Numbered from the stretch's first letter, positions 8,009 to 16,634 are shown. The stretch: DNA of 33,375 bases from an uncultured Aequorivita sp. (GCA_937125455.1 CAKZLK010000020.1:1-33375), one strand, 5' to 3'. The notes: generated from the sequence alone by a model not told the origin. Program-made: numbers and translations.

Positions 8009-8311
8009 TTAATGTGCTTTAAGCTTTTCTTTTCGTTTTTGAAGTTGTGAACGAAGCTCTGTTATTACTTTGGCTACGGAAGCTTCAAAAGAAGCTGTAG
8101 ATGTTTCAGCAAATATGGTAGGTCCTGGCATTGCCAAACGTACACTACAAATTTTCCCTACTTCAGGATTGGAAGTATTCTCCTTTTTAAAATAGACATC
8201 AGCACCTACTATTGCGTCATATTTGCTTTCAAGTTTATTTAGTTTTTCAGCTACAAAAGCTTCTAGTCTAGGGCTTGCAGCCACCTCGTGGTACTCAAAG
8301 TTTATATTCAT
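8009..8311 (-). CDS. raiA: Ribosome hibernation-promoting factor / RaiA (short form)
   Basis: A 100-residue protein of the HPF/YfiA family: an N-terminal beta-strand (MNINFEYHEVAASPRLEAFV), the conserved EKLNKLESKYDAIVGADV segment and a C-terminal basic helix ending in RSQLQKRKEKLK. The short form binds the 30S decoding centre and silences ribosomes in stationary phase or stress. No long C-terminal dimerisation domain is present. It lies between the ArsC-like and TerC genes on the same strand, with its own candidate promoter just upstream. Confidence 0.92.
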   Translation of the reverse strand: MNINFEYHEVAASPRLEAFVAEKLNKLESKYDAIVGADVYFKKENTSNPEVGKICSVRLAMPGPTIFAETSTASFEASVAKVITELRSQLQKRKEKLKAH

Positions 8312-8337
8312 TTTTCGTTGGTTTTAATTATCAATTT

Positions 8338-8368
8338 TAAAGATACAATAGCCTAAAATCCATTCCAA
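8338..8368 (-). promoter_or_regulatory. Candidate Bacteroidota promoter for the hibernation factor
   Basis: Read on the minus strand: TTG (8366-8368), a 20-base spacer, then TATCTTTA (8338-8345), one base off the TAnnTTTG consensus. It sits about 27 bases before the hibernation-factor start codon. Confidence 0.4.
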
Positions 8369-8391
8369 ACTTTTAATAGGATTTTGTGAAA

Positions 8392-9351
8392 TTAATCTTC
8401 TTCAGACGGCTGCGGGTTAGGATCGGGTATAAGTAGGGAAGCAATAATCCCTCCGGCCAATGAAACACCAATAACACCAAGTGAAAGCCACTCTGGTATT
8501 TCAATATTGTGGGAAAGAATCATTTTTACACCTACAAAAGCGAGTATTACAACCAAACTATAGTTTATATAGCGAAACTTGGTCAACATGCGTGATATTA
8601 AAAAATACATGGATCGAAGTCCTAAAATTGCCAATATATTCGAACTGAAAACAATAAAGGGATCTGCTGTTATCGCAAGGATTGCAGGAATACTGTCCAG
8701 TGCAAAAAGAATGTCCGTCAATTCAATTATAATCAATGCTACAAAAAGTGGGGTAGCAGCTTTAATGCCCATTCGCTTTATGAAAAATTTATCGCCGTCC
8801 ATTTTATAACTAATGGGGAATAGTTTTTTCAGAAAACGAAATATTTTAGACTTTTTGGGCTCGAATTCAGATTCTTTGTGAACCAACATTCTGAAAGCTG
8901 TAAACAGTAAAAAAGCTCCAAAAACATAAATTATCCAATCAAATTTATTGATTAGCGCAACACCAAAAAAGATCATTAAAGCCCTAAAGACAATAGCTCC
9001 CAAAATTCCCCAAAACAAAACCTCATGTTGGTATTTCTTCGGTATGGCGAAAGAAGAAAAAATAACCGCTATAACAAAAACATTATCAATGCTTAAAGAG
9101 AGTTCTATTAGATAGCCGGTTATATATTTAAGAACAGCAAGTTGAGGAGTTAGGCCTGTGGGGTTATCAATAAGACCATCAGTAAAAAGCCAATAAATAA
9201 TTCCAGAAAAACTAAGGGCTATAGCAACCCAAATGGTGGTCCAAATAGCAGCTTCTTTCGTCTTGATAACATGTGGGGTACGGTTAAAAACACCGAGATC
9301 CAAAGCAAGAAATAATATAATAAAAGCAATAAAAATTCCCCAGACGAGCAT
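8392..9351 (-). CDS. TerC/Alx-family integral membrane protein
   Basis: A 319-residue polytopic protein, with roughly eight or nine predicted membrane spans. The TerC family signatures are present: the acidic ELSLSIDNVFVIAVIF span and the paired IIELTDILFALDSIPAI span. Members such as Alx, MeeF and MeeY are linked to manganese export and metal homeostasis; the tellurite-resistance name is historical. On the minus strand TATTTTTG (9368-9375) lies just before the start and fits a -7 element, but no TTG was found at the right distance. No yybP-ykoY manganese riboswitch was recognised in the 138-base upstream gap. Confidence 0.92.
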   Translation of the reverse strand: MLVWGIFIAFIILFLALDLGVFNRTPHVIKTKEAAIWTTIWVAIALSFSGIIYWLFTDGLIDNPTGLTPQLAVLKYITGYLIELSLSIDNVFVIAVIFSSFAIPKKYQHEVLFWGILGAIVFRALMIFFGVALINKFDWIIYVFGAFLLFTAFRMLVHKESEFEPKKSKIFRFLKKLFPISYKMDGDKFFIKRMGIKAATPLFVALIIIELTDILFALDSIPAILAITADPFIVFSSNILAILGLRSMYFLISRMLTKFRYINYSLVVILAFVGVKMILSHNIEIPEWLSLGVIGVSLAGGIIASLLIPDPNPQPSEED

Positions 9352-9489
9352 TCAATAAGATTTTAAACAAAAATAAGGGCAAATGCAGTATTAAAAATAT
9401 AGGGAAATGTTAATACTGATAGGGAGCGTTAAATCTTTTTTAAAAACTTTTTAAGCCATTAAAAACCTGTTACATTTAAAAGAAAAAAG

Positions 9490-10104
9490 ATGAAAAACGT
9501 TGTTACAATTAAGAAAACCACTCCAATTGACCATCCAATACTTGATGGTATTAAAAATAGATGGAGTCCAAGAATGTTCTCACAAACCCCAATAACAGAA
9601 AAAGAGGCAAAAATATTATTGGAAGCTGGCCGCTGGGCTCCAAGTGCATCAAACATTCAGCCGTGGCGCGTTATTTGGGGAATTAAAGGTACTGAGATGT
9701 ACAATCGCATTTTTGAATGTCTGGACGAGTTCAACCAAAGTTGGGCGGGCAATGCACAAATGTTATGGATTAATGCTTTCAAAAAAACAATGGAAAAGAA
9801 TGATAAAGAAAATTTTCATGCCCTTCACGATTTAGGTCTTTTTATGGGTAATGTTATTCATCAAGCCCATAGCATGGGTATTGCCGCGCATCAAATGGCG
9901 GGGGTTCAGTTTAAAAAAGCTCAAGATGAGTTTCACTTTCCAGATGATTATCACGTAACTACCGCAGTAGCTTTTGGCTATTTTGGTGGAGACCTAGCAG
10001 GTTTACCAAGCGATTTAAAGAAACAGGAAATCAAAGAATTACGAGAAAGGAAGCAACAGGAAGAATTTGCTTTCAACGGAAATTTTCAGAATAAAAAACA
10101 GTAA
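9490..10104 (+). CDS. Nitroreductase-family FMN oxidoreductase
   Basis: A 204-residue nitroreductase-fold protein. The N-terminal NRWSPRMF matches the FMN-phosphate-binding RRSxRxF segment, and GRWAPSASNIQPWR matches the conserved APSxxNxQPW motif. The C-terminal part (VAFGYFGG) completes the FMN domain. Such enzymes reduce nitro-compounds, quinones or enals with NAD(P)H, usually as dimers in the cytoplasm. It is followed after 11 bases by a small hydrophilic gene and then by an F420-type NADP oxidoreductase, forming a likely three-gene redox operon. Confidence 0.92.
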   Translation: MKNVVTIKKTTPIDHPILDGIKNRWSPRMFSQTPITEKEAKILLEAGRWAPSASNIQPWRVIWGIKGTEMYNRIFECLDEFNQSWAGNAQMLWINAFKKTMEKNDKENFHALHDLGLFMGNVIHQAHSMGIAAHQMAGVQFKKAQDEFHFPDDYHVTTAVAFGYFGGDLAGLPSDLKKQEIKELRERKQQEEFAFNGNFQNKKQ

Positions 10105-10115
10105 AATAAAACAGT

Positions 10116-10331
10116 ATGAGTATTAAAAAGAAACATGCCGATTTTCAGGACGAATACCGAAAATCATCAAATTTTAGAAAATCTCAGCCAAATGAAAACT
10201 TAAAAATTAAGGGAGACGGCGAGTTAAAGGTTGAAAAAGATGCCGAAATGAAATCGAAATCGGAAGATAAAAAGATAGCTGATACCCTGAAGAAAATTAA
10301 TACGGAAGAAGATAATAACTCAAAAAAATAA
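10116..10331 (+). CDS. Small charged protein, function unknown
   Basis: A 71-residue very hydrophilic protein, rich in Lys, Glu, Asp and Ser and without aromatic or hydrophobic clusters, so probably disordered. It begins SIKKKHADFQDEYRKSSNF. It lies 11 bases after the nitroreductase and five bases before the NADP oxidoreductase, and the tight spacing supports a real gene. No family was recognised. Confidence 0.6.
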   Translation: MSIKKKHADFQDEYRKSSNFRKSQPNENLKIKGDGELKVEKDAEMKSKSEDKKIADTLKKINTEEDNNSKK

Positions 10332-10336
10332 AAATT

Positions 10337-10966
10337 ATGAAGATAGGAATTATAGGAAGTGGAAATATAGGAGGAAATTTAGGAAAACATTGGGCCAAAG
10401 CAGGACATGAGGTTTTATTTACCTCAAGACATCCCGAACAATTAAATCAATTAGTGCAAGAAGCAGGAGGGAAGGCAAAAGCCGTAAGCCTTGATAAAGC
10501 TTGGGAAGAAAACGCAGACGTCTATTTATTGGCAGTACCTTTTAAGGCTATCGATAAATTATCTGAACTTTATGCTGGTGAATACGGCAACAAAGTTATA
10601 ATTGATGCTACCAATCCCTACCCAGAAAGGGATGGTGAGATGGCGCAAGAAGTTCGGGACAGCAACCGAAATGCTTCCGAATATACCGCAATGAAATTCG
10701 GAACTGCCAAAACTGCCAAGGCCTTCAACACAATTTATGCTGACCACTTAAAAGATAAGGCATTTAGAGATACAGATAAACTGGCCATTCCATTTGCAGC
10801 CCAAGATGAAGATAGCAAAAAAATGACCCAAGAGTTAATTGAGGATATTGGTTTTGAGGCTGTTTATTTAGGAGGACTTGAAAACACGCATATAATGGAT
10901 CCGGATCAAAAGATTTATGGCGTATCCACTAACAGACAGGATTTGGAAGAAATGATTAAAAAGTAA
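10337..10966 (+). CDS. F420-type NADP oxidoreductase family protein
   Basis: A 209-residue Rossmann protein beginning MKIGIIGSGNIGGNLGKHW, with the Arg-His pair (TSRHPEQ) that in this family contacts the NADP 2'-phosphate. The AVPFKAI and DATNPYPERDG segments match the NADP_Rossmann / F420-dependent oxidoreductase family. Many bacterial members do not use F420, and this lineage is not known to make it, so it is more likely a general NADP(H)-dependent reductase. It is the last gene of the redox operon and is followed by a strong terminator. Confidence 0.87.
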   Translation: MKIGIIGSGNIGGNLGKHWAKAGHEVLFTSRHPEQLNQLVQEAGGKAKAVSLDKAWEENADVYLLAVPFKAIDKLSELYAGEYGNKVIIDATNPYPERDGEMAQEVRDSNRNASEYTAMKFGTAKTAKAFNTIYADHLKDKAFRDTDKLAIPFAAQDEDSKKMTQELIEDIGFEAVYLGGLENTHIMDPDQKIYGVSTNRQDLEEMIKK

Positions 10967-10986
10967 TCACATTACTTTATAAAACC

Positions 10987-11042
10987 AAAGGTTTCGTTTT
11001 TGATAAAATAAATAATTTTATCTTCGAGAACGAAACCTTTTT
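10987..11042 (+). terminator. Strong terminator after the NADP oxidoreductase gene
   Basis: A long two-part hairpin: AAAGGTTTCGTT (10987-10998) pairs with AACGAAACCTTT (11029-11040), and inside it GATAAAAT (11002-11009) pairs with ATTTTATC (11015-11022). The run of T ends at 11042. On the other strand it also has T residues after the stem, but no gene converges from that side. Confidence 0.85.
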
Positions 11043-11057
11043 GTATAACAACACGCT

Positions 11058-11915
11058 ATGACCGAAGAAAAAAACGCAAAAACCGAAGAACAGAAAAGCA
11101 TTGATGAGGAATTGAAGAAATCAAATTCCTCAGAGTTGACACATGCAAAATCGCACGGTGAAATCCTGAAACAACAGATTATTGAAGGGCAGGAAACGTA
11201 TGATAAAAATCCTTTAAGCATTCTGTTAAGCTCTTTTACCGCTGGTCTTGAGATAGGTTTCAGTTATTTGCTAATATGCACGCTGTTTTTTTTTCTTAAT
11301 GGTAAAATAGAAGAAGACACAATTATAAAGCTATTGTCTTTTGTTTATCCTGTAGGATTCATTATGGTAATTTTAGGCCAATCTATTTTATTTACAGAAC
11401 ATACGTCGTTGTTGACGCTTCCAGTTCTCAATAAAAAAAGAACCTTGGGTAGCTTATTAAGGCTATGGGGATTGGTAATATTGGGTAATTTGGTTGGTGG
11501 CTGTGCTATCGCTTTTTTACTAGTTTGGATAGGTCCGCGTTTAGATATTTTTGATCTTCAAACAGTTAAAAAAATAGCAGTGCACGTAACCAATTATGAC
11601 AAGAGCGTAATTATTTTAAGCGCTATTTTAGCAGGCTGGCTCATGGGCTTACTTTCATGGCTCATTGCAGCTTCAAAAAGTACACTAAGTAGAATTGTAC
11701 TAATATTTATGATTACCGCAGTCTTGTCATTTACAGGGCTTCACCATAGTATCGTGGGGAATGTGGAAGTTTTTGCAGGACTTATCAGTTCGCCGGCGAT
11801 AACTATTTCTGGGTATTTGGTATTTATTGGTTTATCACTTTTTGGGAATGCGCTAGGCGGAGCCTTCTTTGTGGCATTGCTTAAATACCGCGCCTTTGTG
11901 TATGATGTTAAGTGA
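11058..11915 (+). CDS. Formate/nitrite transporter (FNT) family channel
   Basis: A 285-residue membrane protein with a charged cytoplasmic N-terminal extension (about 50 residues) followed by six predicted membrane spans. The motifs LGQSILFTEHTSLLTLPVL and GNLVGGCAIAFLL correspond to the conserved FNT pore segments. FNT proteins pass small monovalent anions such as formate, nitrite or hydrosulfide; the long N-terminus resembles the YfdC-like branch, whose substrate is uncertain. It stands alone between two terminators. Confidence 0.88.
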   Translation: MTEEKNAKTEEQKSIDEELKKSNSSELTHAKSHGEILKQQIIEGQETYDKNPLSILLSSFTAGLEIGFSYLLICTLFFFLNGKIEEDTIIKLLSFVYPVGFIMVILGQSILFTEHTSLLTLPVLNKKRTLGSLLRLWGLVILGNLVGGCAIAFLLVWIGPRLDIFDLQTVKKIAVHVTNYDKSVIILSAILAGWLMGLLSWLIAASKSTLSRIVLIFMITAVLSFTGLHHSIVGNVEVFAGLISSPAITISGYLVFIGLSLFGNALGGAFFVALLKYRAFVYDVK

Positions 11916-11943
11916 TGACCCGAGATTACATTTAAAGTAAAAC

Positions 11944-11967
11944 CCCTCTTTAAGAAGAGGGATTTTT
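11944..11967 (+). terminator. Terminator after the FNT gene
   Basis: CCCTCTT (11944-11950), loop TAAG, AAGAGGG (11955-11961), followed after one A by five T: a compact rho-independent terminator. Confidence 0.82.
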
Positions 11968-11996
11968 ATATGTTTAATTAGCAAAGGCCAATATTT

Positions 11997-12134
11997 TTAG
12001 GTTGGATTAATATTCGCTCCAGGCTTTGGTTTAACCTTTGGCTTAGCTGATTTTTTTTTCGGTTTCGTTGTTGCTGCAGGTTTCTTTTTTGGTTTATCAT
12101 CCGGCAACGACTTCATATCTGGCGGTGTTGGCAT
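11997..12134 (-). CDS. Tiny Lys/Pro-rich protein (45 aa)
   Basis: An open frame of 45 codons on the minus strand, starting with ATG at 12134. The translation begins MPTPPDMKSLPDD and continues with alternating KP, KKK and AAT blocks to end PGANINPT. The composition is like the basic, proline-rich tails of nucleoid-binding proteins, but it has no recognised domain. It fills most of the 346-base gap between the FNT channel and the TPR protein, which otherwise holds only the terminator. Support is the unbroken frame with coherent composition; no clear promoter was found. Confidence 0.45.
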   Translation of the reverse strand: MPTPPDMKSLPDDKPKKKPAATTKPKKKSAKPKVKPKPGANINPT

Positions 12135-12261
12135 AATTAAAAGATTTTGGTTAAACAATAACTAAATATACGCATTTAGTAATTATCCTCTTAATTTAAT
12201 TTGAAATAAATATTCAAAGACTATATGAATTTAAGTATTTTAGCATTAGTAACCGAATATT

Positions 12262-14229
12262 ATGAAGCTTAACTCCTTTTTTAAGCAGTGTCACGAAAAG
12301 GAAGTCTTTAAAATGTTGTCCATTTATGTTGTGTCTGCATGGGTACTCTTGCAGGTACTATCTGTAACATGGCAGCCTTTGGGCCTTCCGAACAAATCCG
12401 TTGCCTTCTTAATTATTGTATTACTTCTTTGTTTTCCGCTCTATATTTTTTTTCTCTGGAAATTTAGAATCGTCCCCTTACAAAAAACTGAAATTGATGA
12501 TGATGTAAAGGACCAAAAGAAAAGAATAGCCTTTAAAAAAATGTATTTCTCCTTTTTGGGGGTGATTACTTCGCTTTGTGTAATAGCCGTATTTCTTATT
12601 ATCAACAAAAATTTTTCCCAAGAAAACAATGGAGTTCTTCCAAAAATAGAAACGAGCAATAAAATCGCTGTTTTAAGATTTGGCAACAATACCGGTGATC
12701 CAAAATATGACATTGTTAGTAAAATGGCTTCCGACTGGATAATCCATGGAATTACGGAAAACCAAGTTGCACAGGTAATAACCCAAGATTTGATAGACGA
12801 GTACAAAACGAATTTAAAAGGAAAAAGTACCGATGGAGACGAAAACGCAATAGTCAAGAATTATCTTAATCCCAGCAAGATCATTTCGGGAAATTTTTAT
12901 CTTCAAAATGGAAAAATGCTTTTCCAGGGAATGATAACTGATGGAAACACCAACAAAACCCTCATCTCTTTTAAACCCTCGGAATGTTCCACGGAAAATC
13001 CTTTGGATTGTATTGAAGACCTAAATGAGTCCATAACCGGTTACTTTATTACAGAAGACAAGAAAGGACTGATGCTCCAAGAAACGCCTCCAAAATACGA
13101 AGCTTATAAATATCTGCTTGAAGCAAAATATACCAACGACAACCAAGAATATATAAACCTTCTTAACAAAGCTATAGCGGCTGATGAGGACTATTTTGAG
13201 CCCAAAGTGCTTCGGGTTGCCCATTATTACAATCTAAAAGAATATAAAAAAGCTGATTCATTGCTGCAATTAATAAAACCGGATTCGTATTCAAACAAGC
13301 GCCAACTGAATTTACTGAATATGCATGAAGCACTGCTAAAAGGTGACAATCGAATGGCATATAGGGCTATACTGAAGGAATATGATTTAGCTCCTTTTGA
13401 TTTGATAACGAATAAAACAGCAATGGTTATAGCCTTGCAATTCGTTAACAAGCCAAAAGATGTTGAAGCTATTTACAAAACGGTCAATATGGACAGTATG
13501 AGCCTGCAAAACTGCATGTATTGTATACAAAGGATTTATGTAAAGGCTTTTGCCGATATTGAATTGGGCAAATATGAAACAGCTATTCAGAGTATTGAAA
13601 AGGCACAAAAGGAAGATGAAGCCAAATTATTGAACAAGCCATTGGCCATAGCTTATGTTCGAGCTGGTAAAATTGAAGCTCTTGACCAATTTTTAAGAAA
13701 AATAGGAATTACTTCAACTCCCGCAGAAACCCAAGCACTCTATTTACAAGCCGGAAAGGAATATTTATTGAAAGGCGACAAAACCAAAGCCAATGAATAC
13801 TTCAATAAAATAATAAAGTCAGAGCACGAAACGGTGGCTCCTAAAATGCTATCTGACGCTTTGTTTTTTAAAGGAGAATATGAAATGGCAATGGATATTT
13901 TAAAGAAAATTCTCATCGAAGAGCCTGATAATATTGATATTATAATAAAATTAGCTATTAGTAATTTCAAAATCGGAAATATGCCTGATGCTAAAAATAA
14001 CATTAGCGCTTTAGAAAATTCACGGACTGATTATCAATTCGGGGAAGTGGATTACGCGCTTGCACAATACTACGCGGCATTAGACAACCAGGATGAATTA
14101 TATAAACATCTTCTAAAAGCAGTAGCTAACGGACATGTATATAATTGGAAATACTTTAAAAACGATCCCCAATTCAAAAAGTATAATAAAACGAAAGAGT
14201 TTGAAGAAGCGATGACCTTTTGGAAATAG
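12262..14229 (+). CDS. Membrane-anchored TolB-like/TPR protein (partner of the caspase)
   Basis: A 655-residue protein. Three predicted membrane spans lie at about 18-38, 47-68 and 95-114; the first two (VFKMLSIYVVSAWVLLQVL and the following LGLPNKSVAF) closely resemble the N-terminal module found before TolB-like domains in bacterial adenylate cyclases and CadC-type regulators. Residues about 134-250 form the TolB-N-like domain (IAVLRFGNNTGDPKYDIVSK), and residues about 280-650 consist of TPR helices. There is no DNA-binding or cyclase domain. It ends 36 bases before the caspase gene, so the two are probably co-expressed. Likely role: membrane scaffold or sensor for the downstream protease; this is inferred from context. 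Confidence 0.8.
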   Translation: MKLNSFFKQCHEKEVFKMLSIYVVSAWVLLQVLSVTWQPLGLPNKSVAFLIIVLLLCFPLYIFFLWKFRIVPLQKTEIDDDVKDQKKRIAFKKMYFSFLGVITSLCVIAVFLIINKNFSQENNGVLPKIETSNKIAVLRFGNNTGDPKYDIVSKMASDWIIHGITENQVAQVITQDLIDEYKTNLKGKSTDGDENAIVKNYLNPSKIISGNFYLQNGKMLFQGMITDGNTNKTLISFKPSECSTENPLDCIEDLNESITGYFITEDKKGLMLQETPPKYEAYKYLLEAKYTNDNQEYINLLNKAIAADEDYFEPKVLRVAHYYNLKEYKKADSLLQLIKPDSYSNKRQLNLLNMHEALLKGDNRMAYRAILKEYDLAPFDLITNKTAMVIALQFVNKPKDVEAIYKTVNMDSMSLQNCMYCIQRIYVKAFADIELGKYETAIQSIEKAQKEDEAKLLNKPLAIAYVRAGKIEALDQFLRKIGITSTPAETQALYLQAGKEYLLKGDKTKANEYFNKIIKSEHETVAPKMLSDALFFKGEYEMAMDILKKILIEEPDNIDIIIKLAISNFKIGNMPDAKNNISALENSRTDYQFGEVDYALAQYYAALDNQDELYKHLLKAVANGHVYNWKYFKNDPQFKKYNKTKEFEEAMTFWK

Positions 14230-14265
14230 TTTTTATTTCTTCAATCTTTAAGAAAATACAAGAAT

Positions 14266-16497
14266 ATGGCAAAGCTTAAGAATGCTCATGCGCTTATAAT
14301 TGGGGTAGGGAGTAAGGACCTTCCGGAAACAGTAACAGACGCTAAGGCTATTTATCAAATTCTGGGCGATAAGGAACACGGTAGCTACTACAAAAAAAAC
14401 ATAAAAAAACTTACAGGAAAAAAAGCAACGCGCTTGGGCATTCTTAAAGCGTTTGATGAATTGCTTGAACGTACAGATGAAAATTCCTCTGTATTGCTCT
14501 ATTATTCAGGCCACGGTGGTATGTATAGTGACAATACATTTATTAAAGATGAAGCCAAAAAGAAACCCGAGGCAGAAAACCAGAAATATTTTCACCTATG
14601 CCCAAATGATTATGACCCAAATAACTATGAAACTACTTGGATTAAGGCTGAAGAAATAAAATATAAAATCTCGCAATTAAAATCGCGAAGATTAATTTTC
14701 TTTTTAGACTGTTGCCACGCCGCAGGAATGACGGCAGGTGTTTCAGGACTACAACATAAACACACCAATGCAGACGGTCTTGCCCAAAAGATGGATGACG
14801 GTCGGGGTATGACCATAGTTTCTGCCTGTCGCGCTGAACAGTTGAGTGTTATATTGGAAGGCGATGAAAACAGTCTTTTCACCAAATGTATGATTGAAGT
14901 TTTAAGGGGAGATACCAAGCACGATGCTAACGACCCCTTTGTGCGTATTCTTGAAGTGGTTAAATACCTATTCAAGAGAGTTCCAGAGATATATCCCGAT
15001 CAAAATCCATATGCAAACCTCCAAATATTTGAGGATTTCGTGGTGAGTTTTGATTCAAATTTGATGGATGACAACGTTGCTGATGATGAAATTGAAACTT
15101 TAACAGAAAAAACTAAAAAGACTCAAAAAGAACCAATTACAAAATTCAGGGAAACAGAAAATTCCAATAGTGTCATTCTGTTTGTACACGGGTTTTCTGG
15201 CGATGCGGAAAATACTTTTTCAGAAGCACCCAAACTGCTGATGGCAAATGAAGAAATGAACGGTTGGGATATGTTTCCATTAGGGTATAGCGGCAATGTG
15301 GTACCAGAAATGGGTAAGAATATTTGGGCCTGCGCGAGTGATATTAAAAGGAATTCAGACCATTTGCTGACTTCAATCAAGAATAAATTTTCAAGATATA
15401 AGCGTATTGCCATCGTTGCCCACGATTTGGGTGGCATTGTAGCGCAACAGGCATTGCTGGAACTGGAAAAGGAGGATTTAGATAGAATAAGCCATGTGTT
15501 GTTTTTTGCCACACCTAGCAACGGGTTGCCGGAAATAGAGTTGAAAAACTTCTTTACCTACGGTAATGAAGAGAAGGAACTCAAGGAAAGAAGTCCGTAT
15601 ATGGGACGACTTCGAAATAGTTGGGAGGAAAAATTTCAAAACAAATATCCTTTTACATTTAAGACTATTGCCGCCACCAAAGATGAATATGTTCCCATAA
15701 CATCAAGTTTGGAGCCGTTTCCGAAGGAATATCAGGAAATAATAGAGGCGGACCACTTTTCACTAGTGCAGATTAATGATGTGAATGATGATAGCTACCA
15801 ACTTTTGTTGAATACCTTGATGAATAAGAGTTTCCTCAATACATTTTCGAATAAGGAAGAGGTTAATATTGCTTTGGGAGAATATAATGCGGTAATAAAT
15901 TCGCTGTTGCCAAACCTGAACTCCCTTGACGCCAAAGGACTGGAGCGTTTAATGTATGCTTTGGAAGGTGCGGGTAGGGAAGAAGAGGCAACGAAAATTT
16001 TGGAGGAGCACCCCATGGCGAAGGGTAATTCCAAATTATTGGGTATTTTGGGAGAACGCTATAAACGACAGTATTTAAACACATTTGCCGCAGCAGATTT
16101 AAATATGGCTTTTAAACACTATAAAGAAGCATTGAAGATTTCGGAGACAAAGAAAAACCAAGCACAAATCTATTTTCACGCCATAAACCTGGCGTTTTTA
16201 AGCTTGTTACAAGAGGATAAAGCGGCAATGGCTACGTATGCAGAACAAGCATTTAAAGCTACAGAGAAAGATCCATTTCCAAGTCTTTGGAAATTGGCGA
16301 CACTAGGCGAAGCTTTTCTTTATAAAGGAGATTTTGAAAAGTCTAAAGAAAATTATTCAAAAGCTGCTGCAATGGCTGGTTTACGCGAAAAGATTTCCAT
16401 ACATACAAATGCTTATAAAGCGTATATAAGCCTAATGCAAACAGATAATCCAGAAGATCCGTTTATCAAGTTTCTAAAAACCAATTTCCTGACTTAG
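14266..16497 (+). CDS. Caspase-alpha/beta hydrolase-TPR fusion protein
   Basis: A 743-residue cytosolic three-domain protein. Residues 5-265 are a peptidase C14 caspase domain with the dyad His83 (YYSGHGG) and Cys150 (FFLDCCHAAG). Residues 300-510 are an alpha/beta hydrolase domain of the PGAP1/SERAC1-like type (ILFVHGFSGDAENTF at 304-318); the nucleophile elbow reads AHDLGG, so Asp387 replaces the usual Ser, while an acidic residue (473) and His497 remain. Residues about 520-743 are TPR-like helices resembling the MAP3K TRAF-binding domain (ILGERYKRQYLNT). Bacterial caspases with such partners are predicted regulated-death or conflict effectors. It follows the membrane TolB-like/TPR gene and is ended by a hairpin. 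Confidence 0.88.
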   Translation: MAKLKNAHALIIGVGSKDLPETVTDAKAIYQILGDKEHGSYYKKNIKKLTGKKATRLGILKAFDELLERTDENSSVLLYYSGHGGMYSDNTFIKDEAKKKPEAENQKYFHLCPNDYDPNNYETTWIKAEEIKYKISQLKSRRLIFFLDCCHAAGMTAGVSGLQHKHTNADGLAQKMDDGRGMTIVSACRAEQLSVILEGDENSLFTKCMIEVLRGDTKHDANDPFVRILEVVKYLFKRVPEIYPDQNPYANLQIFEDFVVSFDSNLMDDNVADDEIETLTEKTKKTQKEPITKFRETENSNSVILFVHGFSGDAENTFSEAPKLLMANEEMNGWDMFPLGYSGNVVPEMGKNIWACASDIKRNSDHLLTSIKNKFSRYKRIAIVAHDLGGIVAQQALLELEKEDLDRISHVLFFATPSNGLPEIELKNFFTYGNEEKELKERSPYMGRLRNSWEEKFQNKYPFTFKTIAATKDEYVPITSSLEPFPKEYQEIIEADHFSLVQINDVNDDSYQLLLNTLMNKSFLNTFSNKEEVNIALGEYNAVINSLLPNLNSLDAKGLERLMYALEGAGREEEATKILEEHPMAKGNSKLLGILGERYKRQYLNTFAAADLNMAFKHYKEALKISETKKNQAQIYFHAINLAFLSLLQEDKAAMATYAEQAFKATEKDPFPSLWKLATLGEAFLYKGDFEKSKENYSKAAAMAGLREKISIHTNAYKAYISLMQTDNPEDPFIKFLKTNFLT

Positions 16498-16558
16498 TCA
16501 TACTACTTCCTGTAATACATATATTTTCTAAATAGATTCTTTTCCATGGAAATAGAAA

Positions 16559-16584
16559 AATAGGGCAGTTGCCTTATTTTATTT
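16559..16584 (+). terminator. Hairpin after the caspase gene
   Basis: AATAGGGC (16559-16566) pairs with GCCTTATT (16571-16578) across an AGTT loop with one wobble, followed by a T-rich stretch. It probably ends the TolB-like/caspase unit and separates it from the secreted beta-propeller gene. Confidence 0.6.
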
Positions 16585-16634
16585 GTTTACTATTATTTGG
16601 AGCTTGCATACTGTAATTTTCAACTAAATATCTT

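Noticed and set aside
9352-9489. Manganese riboswitch (yybP-ykoY) upstream of the TerC gene
   Set aside because: None of the expected conserved loops or paired regions were recognised in the 138 bases between TerC and the nitroreductase.
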